From: Pseudomonadales bacterium
GTDB taxonomy: Bacteria > Pseudomonadota > Gammaproteobacteria > Pseudomonadales > Azotimanducaceae
Direction: 5' to 3'
DNA: 7,099 nt
NCBI GenBank assembly: GCA_022448765.1
Contig: JAKUTI010000136.1
Span: forward strand, 1 to 7,099
Shown: positions 6,267 through 7,099 of the stretch, one piece after another
How positions within the stretch are numbered: the first letter of the stretch is position 1
Layout: each line of letters opens with the position of its first letter
Notes under the pieces: generated by a model
Databases searched by the model: none
Told to the model about the DNA's origin: nothing
Seen by the model: only the letters and a program-made list of their open reading frames with translations
Translations under genes and position numbers: made by a program

Positions 6267-6428
6267 AATACGTTCCCTTTGCGATTTCTAGTCGTTTGAT
6301 GGCGACCAGTATACGCGTGACGGTTGGACTGAACCGGGTGTTTTGTTGGTGGCTAACCGGAGGCATGTTTCGGATTGGTGATGGTCAAACATGGTAAAGT
6401 CAGCGGATCTCACTGCCCGATTAACGAT
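6267..6428. promoter_or_regulatory. Divergent promoter region between PPOX flavoprotein and RND adaptor
   Basis: These 162 bp must hold the start signals for the minus-strand flavoprotein and probably those of the plus-strand efflux gene. It contains an inverted repeat CGGTT-N6-AACCG (6321-6336), and AACCGG is repeated at 6355-6360, which could be regulator half-sites. TTGATG (6296-6301) resembles a -35 box but has no well-spaced -10 partner. No regulator gene is adjacent, so the control is unknown. Confidence 0.35.
6275..6280 (-). promoter_or_regulatory. Ribosome-binding site supporting the TTG start of the PPOX gene
   Basis: On the minus strand AAAGGG lies eight bases before the TTG at 6266-6264. 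No ATG is available near it, so this site decides the start. Confidence 0.45.
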
Positions 6429-7099
6429 ATGCGGCACACGTACGTAGCAGCTGGCGTCATTGCTGTACTTGGACTGATGTGGCTCGGTTCCGGAATATTT
6501 CAGGACGACGGGCGAAGTAAGGTTGCGTCAACGCTAAACGAAAAGAACGCTGTCTACGCCAAGTCGAATAAGGAGCGGGTGCGAACGCGTGTGAAAGCAC
6601 GCGTTATTGAGTCCACGTGGCGTACTCGACACGTCCGGCTGAGGGGCCGAACGGAACATAAACGTGCAGTCCAAGTGATGGCCGAAACCACGGGCAGCGT
6701 CGTCGAACGGAAAATCGAACGGGGAGAAGCTGTAAAGAAGGGAAGCCTTCTTTGTCGGCTCTCGACAGATGATCGTCTGGCGCGCTTGATCCAGGCCGAG
6801 CAGGCAGTCAATCAAGCGAGAATCGAATACGAAGGAAGCAAACGACTTGAGGTGGAGGGATTCCAATCGAGAACCATGATTGCCACGGCCAAGGCGAAGC
6901 TGGCTGCGGCAGACGCTGCGCTGATGACGAGAACTCTGGATCTTGAGCGAACCAATATTCGGGCTCCTTTCGACGGGATTGTCGAGGAGACGCACGCCGA
7001 CGTAGGTGACTACCTTGTGCCCGGTAGCCGTTGCGCTACGGTGATTGATCTTGATCCGATGCTTGTCACCGCACGAGTGGCGGAACGTGATGTCCATCT
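6429..7099 (+). CDS. RND efflux periplasmic adaptor (membrane-fusion protein), 3' end missing
   Basis: The periplasmic adaptor that joins an inner-membrane RND transporter to an outer-membrane channel. The window holds its first 223 residues; the gene runs off the end. Seen: an uncleaved anchor or signal segment (residues about 5-24, TYVAAGVIAVLGLMWLGSGI); a basic linker; the first half-lipoyl segment AETTGSVVERKIERGEAVKK (about 85-104); a helical hairpin rich in Ala, Glu, Gln and Lys (about 115-172); the second half-lipoyl segment TNIRAPFDGIVEETHADVGD from residue 175; and the start of the beta-barrel domain (MLVTARVAE). Start: ATG 6429 gives a classic N-terminus for this adaptor type but lacks a Shine-Dalgarno site; an in-frame ATG at 6381 would add 16 hydrophilic residues and is less likely. 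The transporter gene is expected downstream, outside the window. Confidence 0.92.
   Translation, partial: MRHTYVAAGVIAVLGLMWLGSGIFQDDGRSKVASTLNEKNAVYAKSNKERVRTRVKARVIESTWRTRHVRLRGRTEHKRAVQVMAETTGSVVERKIERGEAVKKGSLLCRLSTDDRLARLIQAEQAVNQARIEYEGSKRLEVEGFQSRTMIATAKAKLAAADAALMTRTLDLERTNIRAPFDGIVEETHADVGDYLVPGSRCATVIDLDPMLVTARVAERDVH

Noticed and set aside
6534..7097. Long minus-strand frames (187 and 85 codons) at the right end
   Set aside because: They are shadows of the RND adaptor, whose lipoyl and hairpin segments are unmistakable on the plus strand.

Overview
The window looks like a chromosomal stretch of a Gram-negative bacterium, most likely a marine or environmental member of the Pseudomonadota with intermediate GC. 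The reasons are a periplasmic adaptor of an RND efflux pump (which needs an outer membrane), a CaiB/BaiF-type CoA-transferase, and mixed codon use with several TTG starts. No rRNA, tRNA, transposase, integrase or CRISPR array is visible. The genus assignment is not supported by anything stronger than this style of gene content.

Layout, left to right. Bases 2-112 are the last 36 codons of an unrecognised plus-strand gene. At 283-1452 is a full-length family III CoA-transferase. Its stop overlaps (ATGA) the start of a tiny open frame (1449-1580) that has an excellent ribosome-binding site but meets a TGA after 43 codons; the same frame then stays open to 1685. An AT-rich, palindrome-containing stretch (about 1684-1790) leads into a tight two-gene unit: an OsmC-like protein (1900-2457) and, four bases later from a TTG start, an FAD/NAD(P) group-B-type flavin monooxygenase (2462-3730). 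A 379-bp gap with no convincing gene precedes a long member of the CmcJ/NvfI-type non-haem iron oxygenase family (4110-5387).

The right part faces the other way. A PPOX-type FMN flavoprotein of the MSMEG_1061/DR_2398 kind (5649-6266, minus strand) is followed by a coding-like but startless remnant (5388-5637, minus strand) that runs into the 3' end of the oxygenase gene. A 162-bp divergent region then separates the flavoprotein from an RND membrane-fusion protein (6429 to the window end, plus strand, incomplete).

How they may work together (inference): the set reads as an accessory catabolic, detoxification or secondary-metabolite locus. It would combine CoA activation of an acid, two different oxygenases, an OsmC-like thiol protein that could handle hydroperoxides, a small flavin reductase or oxidase, and an efflux pump. 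Only the OsmC/monooxygenase pair is clearly an operon from the sequence. The most unusual items are the CmcJ/NvfI-like oxygenase with its long N-terminal part, the OsmC protein lacking the second catalytic cysteine, and the two broken-looking small frames at 1449-1685 and 5388-5637.
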